Counted from the stretch's first letter, positions 30,401 through 43,356 are shown. The stretch: 64,000 nucleotides of DNA from Vespa crabro (GCF_910589235.1 NC_060969.1:635001-699000), one strand, 5' to 3'. Numbers and translations: made by a program. Notes: generated by a model not told the origin, from the sequence alone.

Positions 30401-30762
30401 AGACATAGGTTCGCATGCTTCACCATTAGAAGATGTATAAGAACTAACTGCATATTTAGCAGCAAATTGAAGGGTATTATCAATGGATATATGATTTTGA
30501 CTCATACTAAGAGGAATCTTCAAACAGGAGATAAATGCCTCCAAAAATAACTCTAGTTCATACTAAAACAAGAAAAGTATGTTAACTTTTATATAAACAT
30601 ATTATTCATTTAACAAAAATAAAATGTTATTTAGTATAAACAATCGTTACTTACTTGTTGACTGATATTCGTTAATCTTTTTATATACCGTTTATGGCAA
30701 GTTTTATTAACTTGAACATTATAAAAAATATCATTCATTATTTCTCTAAGTTTCGCACTCAT
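27446..30762 (-). CDS. NCAPG: condensin complex subunit 3 (NCAPG / CAP-G)
   Basis: Seven exons on the - strand: 30762-30655, 30562-29766, 29687-29150, 29079-28768, 28687-28322, 28206-27691 and 27565-27446, totalling 2757 nt and 918 aa (human CAP-G is about 1015). The protein begins MSAKLREIMNDIFYNVQVN. Residues from about 60 to 500 are helical HEAT repeats, with the family-typical stretches SSVRFRICHFLNMLLNSMG, KSHKVRAQAVFALHRLQDP and DPKVEVRKAVLSSMAKNQK. An acidic linker (ENRKEQIDKINQEL... VDDDIEEEKSDSET) leads to the Cnd3-type C-terminal domain (HPDDRVHILALEALGIFCI). CAP-G is the HEAT subunit of condensin I that binds DNA together with CAP-H during mitotic chromosome compaction. The exon-5 donor is GTCAGA, weaker than usual, but it is the only one that keeps the conserved frame. 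The start is 1.1 kb from pelota's, in divergent orientation. Confidence 0.95.
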
Positions 30763-31874
30763 ATTTGAAAGTAATTTAATAAAATAAATATCTCTTTAAA
30801 ATAATGGATTACAACGCATTACAACCGCCAAGTTGTTTTAAATATACTGCCAACTATGTGACATAAATATCAATTGGATTATTTAATATTTAATTTCTTC
30901 AATAATTGTAATTAGTTTTTTCACAGCATTTTTATCGTAGTAAAAATTTTTAATTAAATGAATTAATCGAAACGAATATCTTTATAATTTGTATGGATTT
31001 ACAGAATTGTAAGACCACTTAATATTACATCGAAGAATACTCCATTCCGTTATGTTATTAATGTGTGAAGTTACAGGGATCTTGTACCAACAGTAAAATT
31101 CATATTACCAGAATATAATTCTATAAAATATAATTTGATTACAAAATAAAAACTATTTTATTTATTTGATATTTTTTTCTTTCTCAAACGTTTAAATTAT
31201 TTATAAATTATTTAAAATATATCATGATCCATTGTTAATGAAATTTAATTATTATCTTTTTATATATGCATGTTAATGATGTAGTGATTAATATTTTTTT
31301 TTTATTTTCTCACAATTTTTCATAAGAGAGCTACGGAAATGACAAAAAGCGCCAAATACAACGAAGGATTTGTTTCACGTAGTAATTCACAAGGTTGAAA
31401 CTCTTTTATTGTAAGATCTGTGGTTATTACTGGGTGAGGATATTATATTATATCGTGCGAAGGAGAGGAACGTTTGTATCATGTTTGACATATGGCACAA
31501 AAGATTTTATATTCTTTTGAATAAACTTAAAACATGAAGCAGATCTTATTTAAAAATAAATACTTGTGCAATAGCATTTAAGGTAGTTATATTATAATTT
31601 TATATAGAATTATCATATAGACAACTTATTTGTTAAAACTAACCTATAAAAACATCGAACAATTTCATTTTTGTTTTATTAAATTATATGTTCAGAACAA
31701 TTTGTTTCAATAGATATTTATATTTTAACGTGAATAAATAATGTAACAAAATATAATACAATTTATATAAGTTGTTCTAAAAAATTTTTAAATTGAAGAT
31801 AATGTAATGATTAATTTAATAAAAGATCAATTTTGTAAGTTTTAGAAATTTGTATTTATAAAAAAATATAAAAA
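30763..31874. promoter_or_regulatory. shared intergenic region of NCAPG and pelota
   Basis: These 1.1 kb separate the two divergently oriented start codons. The sequence is AT-rich, with short (TA) tracts and a less AT-rich patch at about 31320-31480 that includes aagcgccaaatac. It must hold the promoters of both genes. I see no TATA box or open frame that I can support. Confidence 0.5.
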
Positions 31875-32120
31875 ATGAAGTTAATCTCAAAAAACGTTGA
31901 CAAGGATGGGAAAGGGTAAGCAAATTATATTCATATATTATCATGTTTTAATTTTTATAGTTATAATATGTCTACTTTGCCATTATATATTGTTTTTAGG
32001 AGTGTAGGTCTTGTACCAGAAAATACCGAAGATATGTGGCATGCTTATAATATGATAGCTGAAGGAGATTTTGTCACTTGTTCGACTTTTAGGTAAAAAT
32101 CATTAATTTTATAATATATA

Positions 32121-32172
<52 letters not shown>

Positions 32173-33445
32173 ATTACTTCAATAATATTGATCTTTTTAT
32201 TTTATTTCTATTATCTTTAGAAAAGTACAAATGGAATCATCAACAGGAAGTTCTAGCAGTTATAAAGTAAGAACCACTCTCACAATATGCGTTGAAGGCG
32301 TTGACTTTGATACTCAAGCATGTGTCCTTAGACTCAAAGGTAGAAACGTTGTAGAAAATAAATATGTTAAGGTATTCATATTTTTAAATATTACAATTAA
32401 TTTTATATATGCAACACACAATATAGATGAAATAATAGAATGTTTTTGTAGACTGGTCAATATCATACTTTGGACGTGGAGCAAAATCGAAAATTTACAA
32501 TTACTAAAGAGAAATGGGATTCAATTACATTAGAAAGAGTGGATACTGCGTGCGATCCCACACAGGTATATAATAAATGTTATAAAATATTATAATATGA
32601 TATTATATTGTAGTATAATGCGATAATATAATGTAATATCATAATATTGTTTTCATTTCAGAAAGCAGATGTTGCTGCTGTGGTAATGCAAGAAGGTATT
32701 GCACACATTTGTTTAATAACTTCTAATATGACAATAGTACGTGCAAAAATAGATCAAGTTATACCTAGGAAACGAAAAGGGAATGTTTCACAGCATGAAA
32801 AAGTAATAGTTCTAAGTAAAACACCAATTTTATTAATACATGATTCAATTTAAATGAAAAAAAAAAAAAGAAAAGAAAAAACTGATTAAAAAAATTGAAA
32901 CTTGCTAGGGTCTGGTGAAATTTTATGAGAGCATTTTACAAGGCATTTTAAGACATATTAATTTTGACATTGTAAAATGTCTTATCTTGGCCAGTCCTGG
33001 ATTTGTCAAAGATCAATTTATGGATTATATGGTTCAGCAGGCAATTAAATCGGATAATAAAACGATTTTAGAAAATAAAGGCAAATTTTTATTAATACAC
33101 TCAAGTTCTGGTTTCAAACATTCATTGAAAGGTAATGTTTTAATTTATGTGTTTATATATAGACATTCCAATAGATAATAAAATTAAATCTCTTCATAAT
33201 AATATTATTTATGGTTTGATTAGAGGTTCTGGCTGATCCTGCTGTAGTATCTCGAATTTCTGATACTAAAGCAGCAAGTGAAGTGAAAGCTTTAGAAACA
33301 TTTTATTCAATATTACAAACAGATCCTGCCAGAGCTTTTTATGGTAAAAAGCATGTTGAAAAAGCTAATGAGGCTCAAGCAGTAGAAACATTACTTATAT
33401 CGGATAAATTATTTCGGTAAGATATTTTAATAATATAAATTATTT

Positions 33446-33487
<42 letters not shown>

Positions 33488-33840
33488 TATATAATTTTAT
33501 ATTTATGTTTTATAGATGTCAAAATATTGCACTAAGGAAAGAGTATGTTACAATAGTAGAAAGCGTCAAAGAATATAATGGAGATGTTAAAATATTTTCA
33601 AGTTTACACGTTTCCGGTGAACGTATGTATGATGATATTATAAAGCATATATTAATTATGAACTTTATATATAGAATGTGCGTAGATAGCGGTTAATAAT
33701 TGTCACATTACATCACAATTCATAATTTAATATTATTTACAGAATTAGATCAACTTACTGGAATTGCAGCTATATTACGCTTTCCCATGCCAGAATTAGA
33801 AGATGAAAGCGACGGTGACGAGTCAGAAGAAGATGACTAA
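31875..33840 (+). CDS. pelo: pelota, ribosome-rescue factor (Dom34 family)
   Basis: Nine exons: 31875-31915, 32000-32092, 32221-32371, 32452-32565, 32662-32802, 32909-33131, 33224-33416, 33516-33622 and 33743-33840. They join to 1161 nt and 386 aa (human pelota is 385). The N-terminal Sm-like domain reads MKLISKNVDKDGKG... and ENTEDMWHAYNMIAEGD; the central eRF1-like domain has VKCLILASPGFVKDQF; the C-terminal domain has SDTKAASEVKALETFYSIL, FYGKKHVEKANEAQAVETLL and IFSSLHVSGEQLDQLTG. A basic PRKRKG stretch sits at residues 168-173 and the protein ends in an acidic tail. Pelota with Hbs1 binds the empty A site of stalled ribosomes and promotes subunit splitting and no-go/non-stop mRNA decay; in flies it is needed in the germline. 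All junctions are GT-AG and in phase. Introns 2 and 7 carry (TA)n tracts. Confidence 0.98.
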
Positions 33841-33915
33841 TTAAGTTCTCGATATATATATATATATAATTCTGTACATATTTGTGCTATGCACAGTTAA
33901 AAATATCATATTAAT

Positions 33916-33921
33916 AATAAA
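33916..33921 (+). terminator. poly(A) signal of pelota
   Basis: AATAAA 75 bases downstream of the pelota stop codon, followed by sequence that thins out before the PAPST1 promoter region. Confidence 0.6.
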
Positions 33922-34448
33922 ATTGAAAAAGATTCATCATTAATCTAGTTATTATTTTTACCTTTGCATAAGTTTAAATAGTTGCAAAATAATATAATTT
34001 TTATAATAATTATATACATTTCATTGAGAATTTTGCATTTAGATACATTTTGACGAAATTAAATTTTCACGAAAAAATTAAAATTGTACGACCCCATTAC
34101 AGTAAATATTAAATATTAAAGAAATAATATAAAAATATTATATTTGAAAAAATATCTGTGTTTCCAGATACTATTCTTTTGATACAGTAATTCCCCTTTT
34201 TTTATATTTGATATGGTAATACTATTTTGCATAATTGTGAACACGAGATAAGATATTCCACCTTTTATACATGATGGGTATATTGTTACGAAGCATGGAG
34301 GAGTTAATTCAAATAATTCCTTTCATTTATAATTCTAAAGTCGAAGATTATACATGTATTCTATAACGTATAATATTGAGTAAAATTTTTAGAATACAAT
34401 TAATTTTTCTTCGACTTAGATATTCTGCAATAGTTACGGCTTAAGGTT
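33922..34448. promoter_or_regulatory. pelota-PAPST1 intergenic region
   Basis: About 530 AT-rich bases between the pelota poly(A) signal and the first possible start codon of the transporter. An in-frame stop (TAG at 34431) limits the N-terminus of the transporter. No other feature is visible. Confidence 0.4.
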
Positions 34449-34511
34449 ATGGGATATATCATATCCGTTTTAAAATTGCTAAAAAAGAAAAGAAAAAGGC
34501 AAAAAAAGATC

Positions 34512-36503
34512 ATGGGGAATTTTATAGGAGATATTATAATATGGTATGTTTAATTTATATTATATTCATTATTCAAATATATTAAAAAAAGTTGTTTTAA
34601 AAATGTTGTATAAGTTATTGTCTTCATTATACACTGGTACTTGTATTATAAATATTAATACAAGTTTTTATTTTGTAGCATATTGCTGCTATTTTCAGTG
34701 AGTATTGTTTTTGGAACTACAGAGATTATAAAATATCTTACGAATAGTACCGAAGAGTTACTGCAAATGAATTCGTATAATTGGATCCTTCGATTGTGTT
34801 TCAACCTATTAGGCTATGCTACAATTTTATTCCCAGGTTATCTTATATACAAATATGTACAATATAGTAAATATATTCAGAGAAGTGGTAAGTAAAGCAA
34901 ATAATTGTATTAATTTGTATATCGCATGATTACTTTATTATGTTATATTCTATTTATTTATATATAGATAAAAGCTGTATTCCAAGATTAGTTCACTCAT
35001 GTTTTTTGGGACACAGTGAAACAGGTCTTTTAGACACATCTTCTTATACACCAACATCTACCAGTCAACGTACGTTTACTCAGGATTTCTTGCTACTTAC
35101 ATATTGTTTCCTTGGATTACAAATTAGTTATTTGACATGGGGTTACCTACAAGAGAAGATAATGACACAGGTATTTAAATTTATTTACTATTATGCAATA
35201 TTCATATATATATATATTATAAAGTAAAACATTATATTATATAGGTTTATGAGGATGGCTTTGGTAATCAGGATCATTTTGAAGATTCACAATTTTTAGT
35301 ATTTATAAATAGAATACTTGCATTTTTAATGTCTGCATTATATCTACTTATCCAAAAACAACCACAACATAAAGCACCACTTTATAAATATGTTTTTTGT
35401 TCATTATCAAACATTATGAGCAGTTGGTGTCAATATGAAGCTCTTAAATATGTTAGCTTTCCTACACAGGTAAATATAAATTTTTTTCAGTTTATAATAT
35501 ATAAAATATAGATTTTTTTCAAAAAATATATTTGATTTTCATTATTCCATAAAAATTCGTATTATCTGTAATAGAATTAATAAGTCAAGAATATATATTT
35601 TAGGTTTTAGCAAAGGCCTCTAAAATAATTCCTGTTATGATAATGGGAAAAATTATTTCACATACAACATACGAGTATTATGAATATGTTACAGCAATAC
35701 TTATTTCTGTTGGAATGACTATGTTCATGTTAAATAGTTCTGACTATAAAAATGGTAATTAAATATAGATTTATTAATATTGTTCGATAGAAATATAGTA
35801 TGCTATTAATATTTATGGAATTTCTAATAGAACTTTTTTTTTATTTTTAGATGGAGCTACCACTATTTCTGGTATTATCCTTTTAGGAAGTTACTTAGTA
35901 TTAGACAGTTTTACAAGTACCTGGCAAAATGCACTTTTTGTAGAATATGGTACTACTAGTATACAAATGATGTGCGCGGTAAATATGTTTTCATGTTTAT
36001 TGACCGTCACATCTCTTATACAACAATCAAGTTTTCCTTTCATATATTTTTTTATGAAAAAGGTAAGTAACAAACTCTACAAAGTAATTTTATTAAATTC
36101 TATCTACTAATGTAAATGAATTGATTAGTATCCTAGGTTTATAATGGATTGTTTACTTATTTCCATTTGTTCTGCAAGTGGACAATTATATATTTTTTAT
36201 ACAATTTCGAAATTTGGACCTATCACTTTTGTAATAATGATGACTATACGACAGGTAAAAATGTTAATGTTAATTAATTTAACATTATAATTATTGTTTA
36301 TATAATTTATACTAAAAGTATTTATATATTTCTAGGGATTGGCTATATTATTGTCATGTTTAATATATCATCACGAAATTAAAATGATTGGTATACTTGG
36401 TATACTTCTTGTATTTGGTTCAGTATTCCTTCGAATTCATTGTAATAATGTAACTCGAGCGATTAAAAGACGCAGAACTGCAGCGAATTCTGTAAAAAAT
36501 TAG
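34512..36503 (+). CDS. sll: PAPS transporter 1 (SLC35B2 / slalom)
   Basis: Eight exons: 34512-34543, 34679-34887, 34968-35170, 35245-35469, 35604-35754, 35851-36062, 36129-36254 and 36336-36503, joining to 1326 nt and 441 aa (human PAPST1 is 432). Diagnostic stretches are LGLQISYLTWGYLQEKIMT, DSQFLVFINRILAF, MSSWCQYEALKYVSFPTQ followed by AKASKIIPVMIMGK, LDSFTSTWQNALF and SICSASGQLYIFYTISKFGP. The protein is a multi-spanning Golgi membrane carrier of the nucleotide-sugar transporter family that imports 3'-phosphoadenosine 5'-phosphosulfate for sulfation of proteoglycans and tyrosines; fly slalom mutants affect dorsoventral and Hedgehog/Wingless patterning. An ATG 21 codons upstream (34449) is in frame with no stop between, adding a Lys/Arg-rich leader; I prefer 34512, which puts the start just before the first hydrophobic segment. 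Confidence 0.95.
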
Positions 36504-37899
36504 ATTATTTTAGTTACTATTACGTAGAATCTCATAATATGATTTAATTCTTTTTTATTGTGTGTGCCTGATTTTTAACAATACATTATTTTATATACTT
36601 GCACATCTTGCAATATTAGACATCTGTACCGTTATAAAATTTTTATAATCCTTATTTCCTGTTAATAACTTGTATACATTTTTATATGGACATTTAAAAA
36701 CGCTTATTACAAATTAATGTATATAATATTTTTTATTTCAATTAATTAACCTGTAGTTTTAACACAGACGTTATTATCTTATATATTTAATGTACAAAAT
36801 GTTGGCTATTATAATAACAAGGAAGGCACATTGCCGTGTTATTTATTTAAAAAATATTTATTTTAATATAAGTATATATACATAGAAACTTATGTAAATG
36901 TTCAATTGGAAATAACATTAAAAATAATTTGCATTAAGATATTGTAACTATACTTTTCATATTTATGAAAATTTTAATTAAATTTTAATATTAAAGATAA
37001 GTACACATGGCAGCAGTTGTGATTTTTTTTCATTGTTATTATTATTCAAGAATTAAAATAGATTGTTGTTAGTTTTACTACAATATGCCTTATATTGTCA
37101 AAAAAAATTGTTAACAATATGTGTGTAGGTTCACGATTAAAAGAGATATTAACATAAAAGCAATATTTAATTAACTTTCTTTTTGTATAGAAGATAATTT
37201 TAATTCAGTAAAAAATATTATGATAGATTTAATAATGTTTTGAGAAAAAGAAACTATAATATATTAATATTATCATAATGAAACTATATTATATATAAAT
37301 ACATAATGACTTTTCATACTAATTTTTGATGTTGTTTCTAAATATTTTGAATAATCATAAAATTTATGTTAATAGTTACTTTGTATAGACATAATATTAT
37401 TTTACATTATATTAGCATTTTACATAAAAATATATAAGTAAAATATCGATGATACTACTATAAATATATTAATATATTCAGACAGGTAGTATTTAGAATA
37501 AGACAATACTGTGTTTTTGAAATATTTTCTGTAGTTAAGTGAGAAATGCAGTTTTTATTAATACTACCTTTAGTATCCTTTTTTTGGAATCATATATAAA
37601 AATAATTTATATACTATCTACATTGTTAATTGTTTTATCTATAAAAGAGCCTTTTAATAATAAGAATTAAACAATGTAAAAGATTGTTTATAGAAATCTT
37701 CGCGTATAACTATATGGAGCAAAGGATCTAATTTAATCTATAGTAAATCATTGACATTCAGAGTGTTTTGTTAAACACAATTTTGTTCCTTCTTAAGAAA
37801 TATGAGGTCATTTAAAACTAAATATGGAAGTAAGTGCAAAATATGATGAAGTTCTTTTGACGTGCAACATGCTAATGTTTCAAAACCAATATACATGGA
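36504..37899. other. convergent 3' regions of PAPST1 and the TMEM216-like gene
   Basis: About 1.4 kb of AT-rich sequence between two stop codons facing each other. It should contain both 3' UTRs. A candidate poly(A) signal for the - strand gene (TTTATT on +) is at 37554-37559. No coding exon, repeat family or RNA gene was recognised. Confidence 0.5.
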
Positions 37900-38328
37900 T
37901 CATTCTTTAGGAGATGGAGGACGATAAATAGCTATAAGGTACATGACCGAGATAATAAGCTCCAATGCTAAAATGACTAATTGTATGCTACAAAGGATCA
38001 CTTCTAATTTAAGCACATAATTTTGCCAAAATAAGAAATATAAAGTTGCTAAAGAGCTAGGAAACGTTAAGAAAATCCCAATGAGAATGGGTAGGCCACG
38101 TTCTGTTAAATTTCCTTTCCTTCCTAGATAGATTCTGGCACCCTCCGTCACTATAAGGAAGAATAAGAGCGCAAACTCTGTTAGTGTAGTACTTGTGCCC
38201 GGAGATGGTAAATTAGCAGCCTTGAAGAGTCCCATGCCCAACTCGCACACAGCAAACATACCAAAATAAAAGGAATTCAAGTACATAAGAATTTCATATG
38301 TCAAGGAAGAATTCACTACTGTAGGCAT
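37900..38328 (-). CDS. TMEM216: TMEM216/TMEM80-family ciliary membrane protein
   Basis: An intronless reading frame of 142 aa beginning MPTVVNSSLTYEILMYLNSF and ending IYRPPSPKE. Four hydrophobic segments and the family motifs EILMYLN, EGARIYLGRKGNL, LPILIGIFLTFPSS and QNYVLKLEVIL identify the TMEM216/TMEM80/TMEM17 family (TMEM216 itself is about 145 aa). Members act at the ciliary transition zone in the Tectonic-like (MKS) module; in insects the only ciliated cells are sensory neurons and sperm. The open frame continues upstream of this ATG to an acceptor-like ttgtag just before about 38371. A matching donor (gtaagt, exon end at 38992) lies further upstream on the - strand, but the upstream exon has a stop in frame and no ATG, so I place it in the 5' UTR. 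Assignment to TMEM216 rather than TMEM80 is less certain. Confidence 0.85.
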   Translation of the reverse strand: MPTVVNSSLTYEILMYLNSFYFGMFAVCELGMGLFKAANLPSPGTSTTLTEFALLFFLIVTEGARIYLGRKGNLTERGLPILIGIFLTFPSSLATLYFLFWQNYVLKLEVILCSIQLVILALELIISVMYLIAIYRPPSPKE

Positions 38329-39628
38329 TCTAAAGGGGTTTTCCTTGGTAGGGATACCCAAATGATCGTTCTACAAGGTATCAATCTTCGTTCATTTATT
38401 TTATATTTTATTGCAGTAGAAAGAATAACTTGGTTAAGAATAACTTGTCACTTTCTCTGCATCCTGAACGTGTATCTTTAGAACTAGAAATTGATTAATT
38501 TCTCTTTATATCGAGAATTATCAAACCGTAAGGTTTTATAATTTTTCTAGTTTTCTTTTTATTAATCACTTGCGGGATCGCGAAAATGAGGAATGACACG
38601 TTACATTTGTATAACTTTATGTACACCTCCTTTTTATTCCTCGCGTCTAGCACTGCTTTATTTTTAACCGTTAAACCTCGCATACAATATTGCCATAATC
38701 GTGGAAAGAAACATTATTCAGATATCTACATAATATTTATAAAAACAACAATTCTTTTATTTTTTATAAACAGTTCAATGAGCAAATAACAAGCGTGAGA
38801 TTAATCCTGATATTTTGTCAAACATGTATATATATATATATATGTTTTATATTCATTTTTAACAATTATTCAAGTAAAATTCCACACAAAATCCCTAGAT
38901 TAAATATTTTTCATAGAATATCAATAAATTTCTTAATCGTATTTTATTTAAAACGATGTTAACAATAAATAATAATAAGATTAGTACTTACCTCGTTTGT
39001 ATATTTTTCTTTTTTTTTCTTTAATTATTTACAGGACACGTCGGAATGTAACACCCTGAACGAATAACTCTTAACGACATCAAGCTATAACGGAAACGAC
39101 CAATTACATTCATCCTTTTCATGAAAAACCGTAATATTAAATGTACATCAGGTAGAAAATTTATTATTTAAAATTATGTTGAAAAATGTTCGATAAATTT
39201 TTTTTTGTTTTTCTGAAATATAATTTTTTAATCGAAGATCTAGGAATATTAATGTACAATAATTTATTGTATGTTTATTATTTGTAGGTAAATCGATGTG
39301 ATCGATAGTTGAATGTCGGAAATATGTAGGTGCCATTTTTATGATATGTATGTAAGTCGTATTAAATTTTTTCGTATAAATCGTATAAAATATAATAAAT
39401 AAACTATACCTCATGCGATTCTTATTTTGATATATATACATATATATATATATATGTATATATATAACAGTAAATAATAAAACGATAAAGATTTCACAAA
39501 AAAAAAAATGATACGATAACACGATTTTCGTGATAATTCGTGATGTTATCATGGATTCGAATAAGATTATCGAGTTGACGAAATTAAGAGTCGTAATATT
39601 TTATGAGAAATAAAATAAACGTACAAGG
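38329..39628. promoter_or_regulatory. 5' UTR/intron of TMEM216-like gene and divergent promoter with ADCK2
   Basis: This 1.3 kb separates two divergent start codons. A probable 5' UTR intron of the - strand gene runs from the donor at 38991 to an acceptor near 38372. Short (TA) and (ATAC) microsatellites occur at about 38828-38845 and 39431-39465. The promoters of both genes probably lie between about 39050 and 39600. No reliable core promoter motif was identified. Confidence 0.4.
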
Positions 39629-40266
39629 ATGTTTAAGATTTGCACAAAAATTGAAAGAATTTTAAATGTTTGGAGATTTTCAAGATATCAAAATGGTGGA
39701 TATGCGGGTAGGAAATTAAAATACGATATACGAAAGGAGAATCTATGTCATTCGACGTTAAACCGGCTCGGTAAGGTAAACCCTATTAAGAGGACGGTTT
39801 TCAATGTGATCTTTACCATCTCCCACGAGTCGAATGTCAGAAATAAGGAAAGATATTTTCGTCCGCTCGTAAAAGTCGAAGAGAACGGGGGTTTCTTTAG
39901 CGGTATAGTCGAAGCAATTTTGATAATCGCAAGGCTCGTGGTCATAACGCTTGCCGCCATTATCTTGGCCACGGCTTTTTTAATAATACGACTGACAAAC
40001 TCTGAAGTTTTTCCGGGTATCCTGCGAAGAGGTAATTTCGATTTAACCGCACTCCACGAACTTTTTTATTCATCATTTCATTTTATTTTATTTTATTTTA
40101 TCTTTTATTATTTTCTTTTTTTTTTGTAAATTTATAAAATATTATATGCGTCTTTTTGAATGTATAATATATTGAATATACATATACATATATATATAAT
40201 ATATTATTAATGTAGCACGTATATTTATGTATTATTATAACATTTATATATTATTTATATAATATG

Positions 40267-40312
<46 letters not shown>

Positions 40313-40612
40313 ATATTGAATCAGTAATTATATTCCTGGGTCCAACTTTTATCAAATTTGGTCAATGGATGTCGACAAGAAAGGATCTATTTCCTGAAAA
40401 TATTTGTAATTCTTTAACTCAGTTACAACGCAATTCATCATGTCATTCATGGTTATATACAAAAAATTTATTCAAAGCAACGTATGGACCAAATTGGAGA
40501 GACGTTTTTGTCAAATTCGAGGACGAAATACCTATCGGTTCGGGATGTTGTGCCCAGGTACAGAGGTAAAACATTTCTTCTAACCATAGGTTTCCTCTCT
40601 CTCTCTTTCTCT

Positions 40613-40645
<33 letters not shown>

Positions 40646-41090
40646 CCTCTCCCCTCTCACTCTTTTTCTTATCGTTATCACTGTTCATTCTTTATTTAAT
40701 TCAATGAGAGAAACGTTTGATTTTAAATTTGTACATCTTCTATTTACTATTAGATTCTATTTGATACAATCTAAATAACATTTGTCTTATGAATCAATTC
40801 CTTATCGATTCACAGGTTTACAAGGCGTGGGTCGATCTTAACGTTCATGCAGGAAGGATACAAGAGTCCCGACTATCGTGTTTCGTCGAAAGTAAGCTAG
40901 AAAGTGATCTTCTCGAATAACGTGTTGGTAATACTAACGCGAACGATTTTGCGGGAATCGAGAATGTATGTTCGATGTGGAAAATATAGATGTGTTTGAT
41001 ATTACCATTTTGCAGTTATCGAATATTTAAATATGGGACATTTCTTCACCATATTGGGTAAGAAAGAAACCGAAATAGAGAAAGATAGAT

Positions 41091-41176
<86 letters not shown>

Positions 41177-41193
41177 GGAGAGAGGGAGAGAGA

Positions 41194-41239
<46 letters not shown>

Positions 41240-41923
41240 GATGAAACGTTTCGTGTAACATTTTGCAATAATAATCGTAGAGAAAATATTTACTACTGAC
41301 GAGTACGAAAAGATCGATCAAATTGATAGAAAATTGCAGCCAGTTGCCGTTAAAGTCCTTCATCCCGGCATAAAAAATCAAATAAAGTATGAGAATGCTT
41401 TCTTTCGTCGTTATTTCTTTTTTTTGTTTTACAAATACATACGTATACATGTAGTTTTTTTTTTTTTATTATTTTCTTTTTCATCTTTTTTTTTGCAGGA
41501 GAGACTTGAAAATAATGCGAATCTTTAGTAAACTCGCCACGTACGTCGTTCCGGAGTTACATTGGCTGAGTCTAACCGATTGTATCGACGAATTTTCATT
41601 AATTATGGAACAGCAAGTAAATCGTTGGCATTGTATTTTTCTTTTTTTCTTTTTTTCTCATGAAGATTATAATCTGTGTACTTTCTTAACGAAGGTCGAC
41701 ATGAGATTAGAAGCTGATAATTTGATAAGGTTTACAAATAATTTTATAAAAACGGAAAAAATCGTTTTTCCACATCCTTATATGGAATTTACACGCAACC
41801 AAATATTGGTAGAAACTTTTCACGAAGGCTCACCAATATCCGATTATCTCGATTACGAGGATAACAAAGTGCAACATAAATTGGCGAAGCTCGGTATCAC
41901 GATGATTCTTAAAATGGTTAGTG

Positions 41924-41983
<60 letters not shown>

Positions 41984-43108
41984 ATGCACGCACATTTGAA
42001 GATCGTTCCTTGAAATAATTTCTTACGAATAAAGAGATTGTCCGCCGCAGGTATTCAGCGATAATTTTATACATTGCGATCTCCACCCGGGTAACATTTT
42101 GGTTCAGGAAGTAAAGAAACCGAAATCAACATTTCTCGATCCTTTTTTGAGCGTCATTAGCTCTGATTATACGGAGAATGATCCAAGACTGGTAATACTC
42201 GACTGTGGTTTGGTGGTATCCTTGAATAATCGTTGTCGAAAACATCTTCGTGATATCTTTCGATCAGTATTGATGGGAAATGTATGTTTTTGTGAATTTT
42301 TATCGAAAATAATATTTTAAGATTAACAGATATAAAATAATCAACGAGTTTATATGACAGAATTAATCGTTTTATCATAACAATTTTTATGTGATAAACA
42401 ATGTTAATACAAAATATACAAGTATTATAAAATAAACAAAACGATCTGAAATGATCGAAAAATATTTCGTAATATGTTTTAATAATATGTTCTACTTATA
42501 TTTCATTATAGGGTGAACTCGCGGCGGAATATATATTGGAACATACTTTCCATATGACACCGGATCCAGATGGTTTCAAAACTACGATGAATAATATAGT
42601 GACGGCTTATCTTAAAAATCCAGGCAACTTTAATAACGTAAGATTATACTTTCAAATCAAATAATATCATATTTTTGTATTCAATTTTGTTTTAACGATA
42701 ATTCGTGAACGGATATACGAAATAAAAAAAAAAAAAAAAACAAGGAAAAAGAAAATTCGAAAAAAGAAATATATATTATTATTATATAAATTTGATCGAA
42801 AATTGGTTAAAAGTGTTGTAAATAATATTGAATATGTATATATCGAACAATAAGTCGAGTAATCTTGAAGGAATGGTGCAACGACTTTTTCTGAGCGGTT
42901 GTTTGAACCTTTGCAGGTGAATGTAAGTACCGTTGTGTCTGAATTATTTTCCGCGATGGTTCGTCACCGGGTGAAGCAGGACGGATCCTTTAGCAGCGTG
43001 ATTCTCAGTATGGTAGTGATCGAGGGGCTCGGCCGAAGTCTAGATCCTAATATCGATATCTTCTCCGAAGTTCTTCCATTTGTTTTCAATAATACCGTGT
43101 ACGGTTAA
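39629..43108 (+). CDS. ADCK2: ADCK2, mitochondrial UbiB/COQ8-type atypical kinase
   Basis: Ten exons: 39629-40031, 40325-40557, 40816-40891, 41016-41057, 41281-41386, 41499-41616, 41695-41916, 42051-42281, 42512-42637 and 42917-43108, joining to 1749 nt and 582 aa (human ADCK2 is 626). Key UbiB-family elements are present: the KxGQ motif KFGQ at about 145-148, a GSGCCAQV loop, the VAVK lysine at about 276, the ExD pair in RLEAD at about 332/334, the catalytic HCDLHPGN at about 408-415, and a metal-binding DCG at 451-453 in place of DFG. A hydrophobic stretch precedes the kinase-like region (residues about 95-125). ADCK2 is a mitochondrial protein linked to coenzyme Q and fatty-acid metabolism. 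An insertion of about 25 residues between HPGN and DCG is typical of ADCK2 rather than COQ8. Exon 4 is only 42 nt, and the intron after it is mostly a GA repeat. Confidence 0.93.
41094..41240 (+). repeat. (GA)n microsatellite inside ADCK2 intron 4
   Basis: About 147 bp of (GA)n with a few GGGA/GAAG interruptions fill most of the 223-bp intron between the 42-nt exon 4 and exon 5 of ADCK2. The acceptor-proximal 40 bases are free of it. Confidence 0.95.
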
Positions 43109-43350
43109 AAGGAAAAAAAGAAAAAAAGAAAGAAAGGAAGAACATCGTCCTGTTAATTACATTGGACTCATTGATTGCATTGGATGTATATTTACGGTAC
43201 GTATTATAATTTCATCTTTTATCTCATTACATTATCTTATACTTTCATATATCTAACGGGACATATTGACGTCGTACGATAAGATAATACATTGTTTGGT
43301 TCGATTCTTTTTTTTTTATTATTTACTTCTATTACAAGATGAAAAAGACA

Positions 43351-43356
43351 AATAAA
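43351..43356 (+). terminator. poly(A) signal of ADCK2
   Basis: AATAAA 243 bases past the ADCK2 stop codon, just before a (CT)n tract that probably marks the end of the transcription unit. Confidence 0.5.

Noticed and set aside
38329..38361. N-terminal extension of the TMEM216-like protein (GIPTKENPFR...)
   Set aside because: There is no ATG in frame in it or in the likely upstream exon, which also has a stop; the ATG at 38328 gives the family's normal length.
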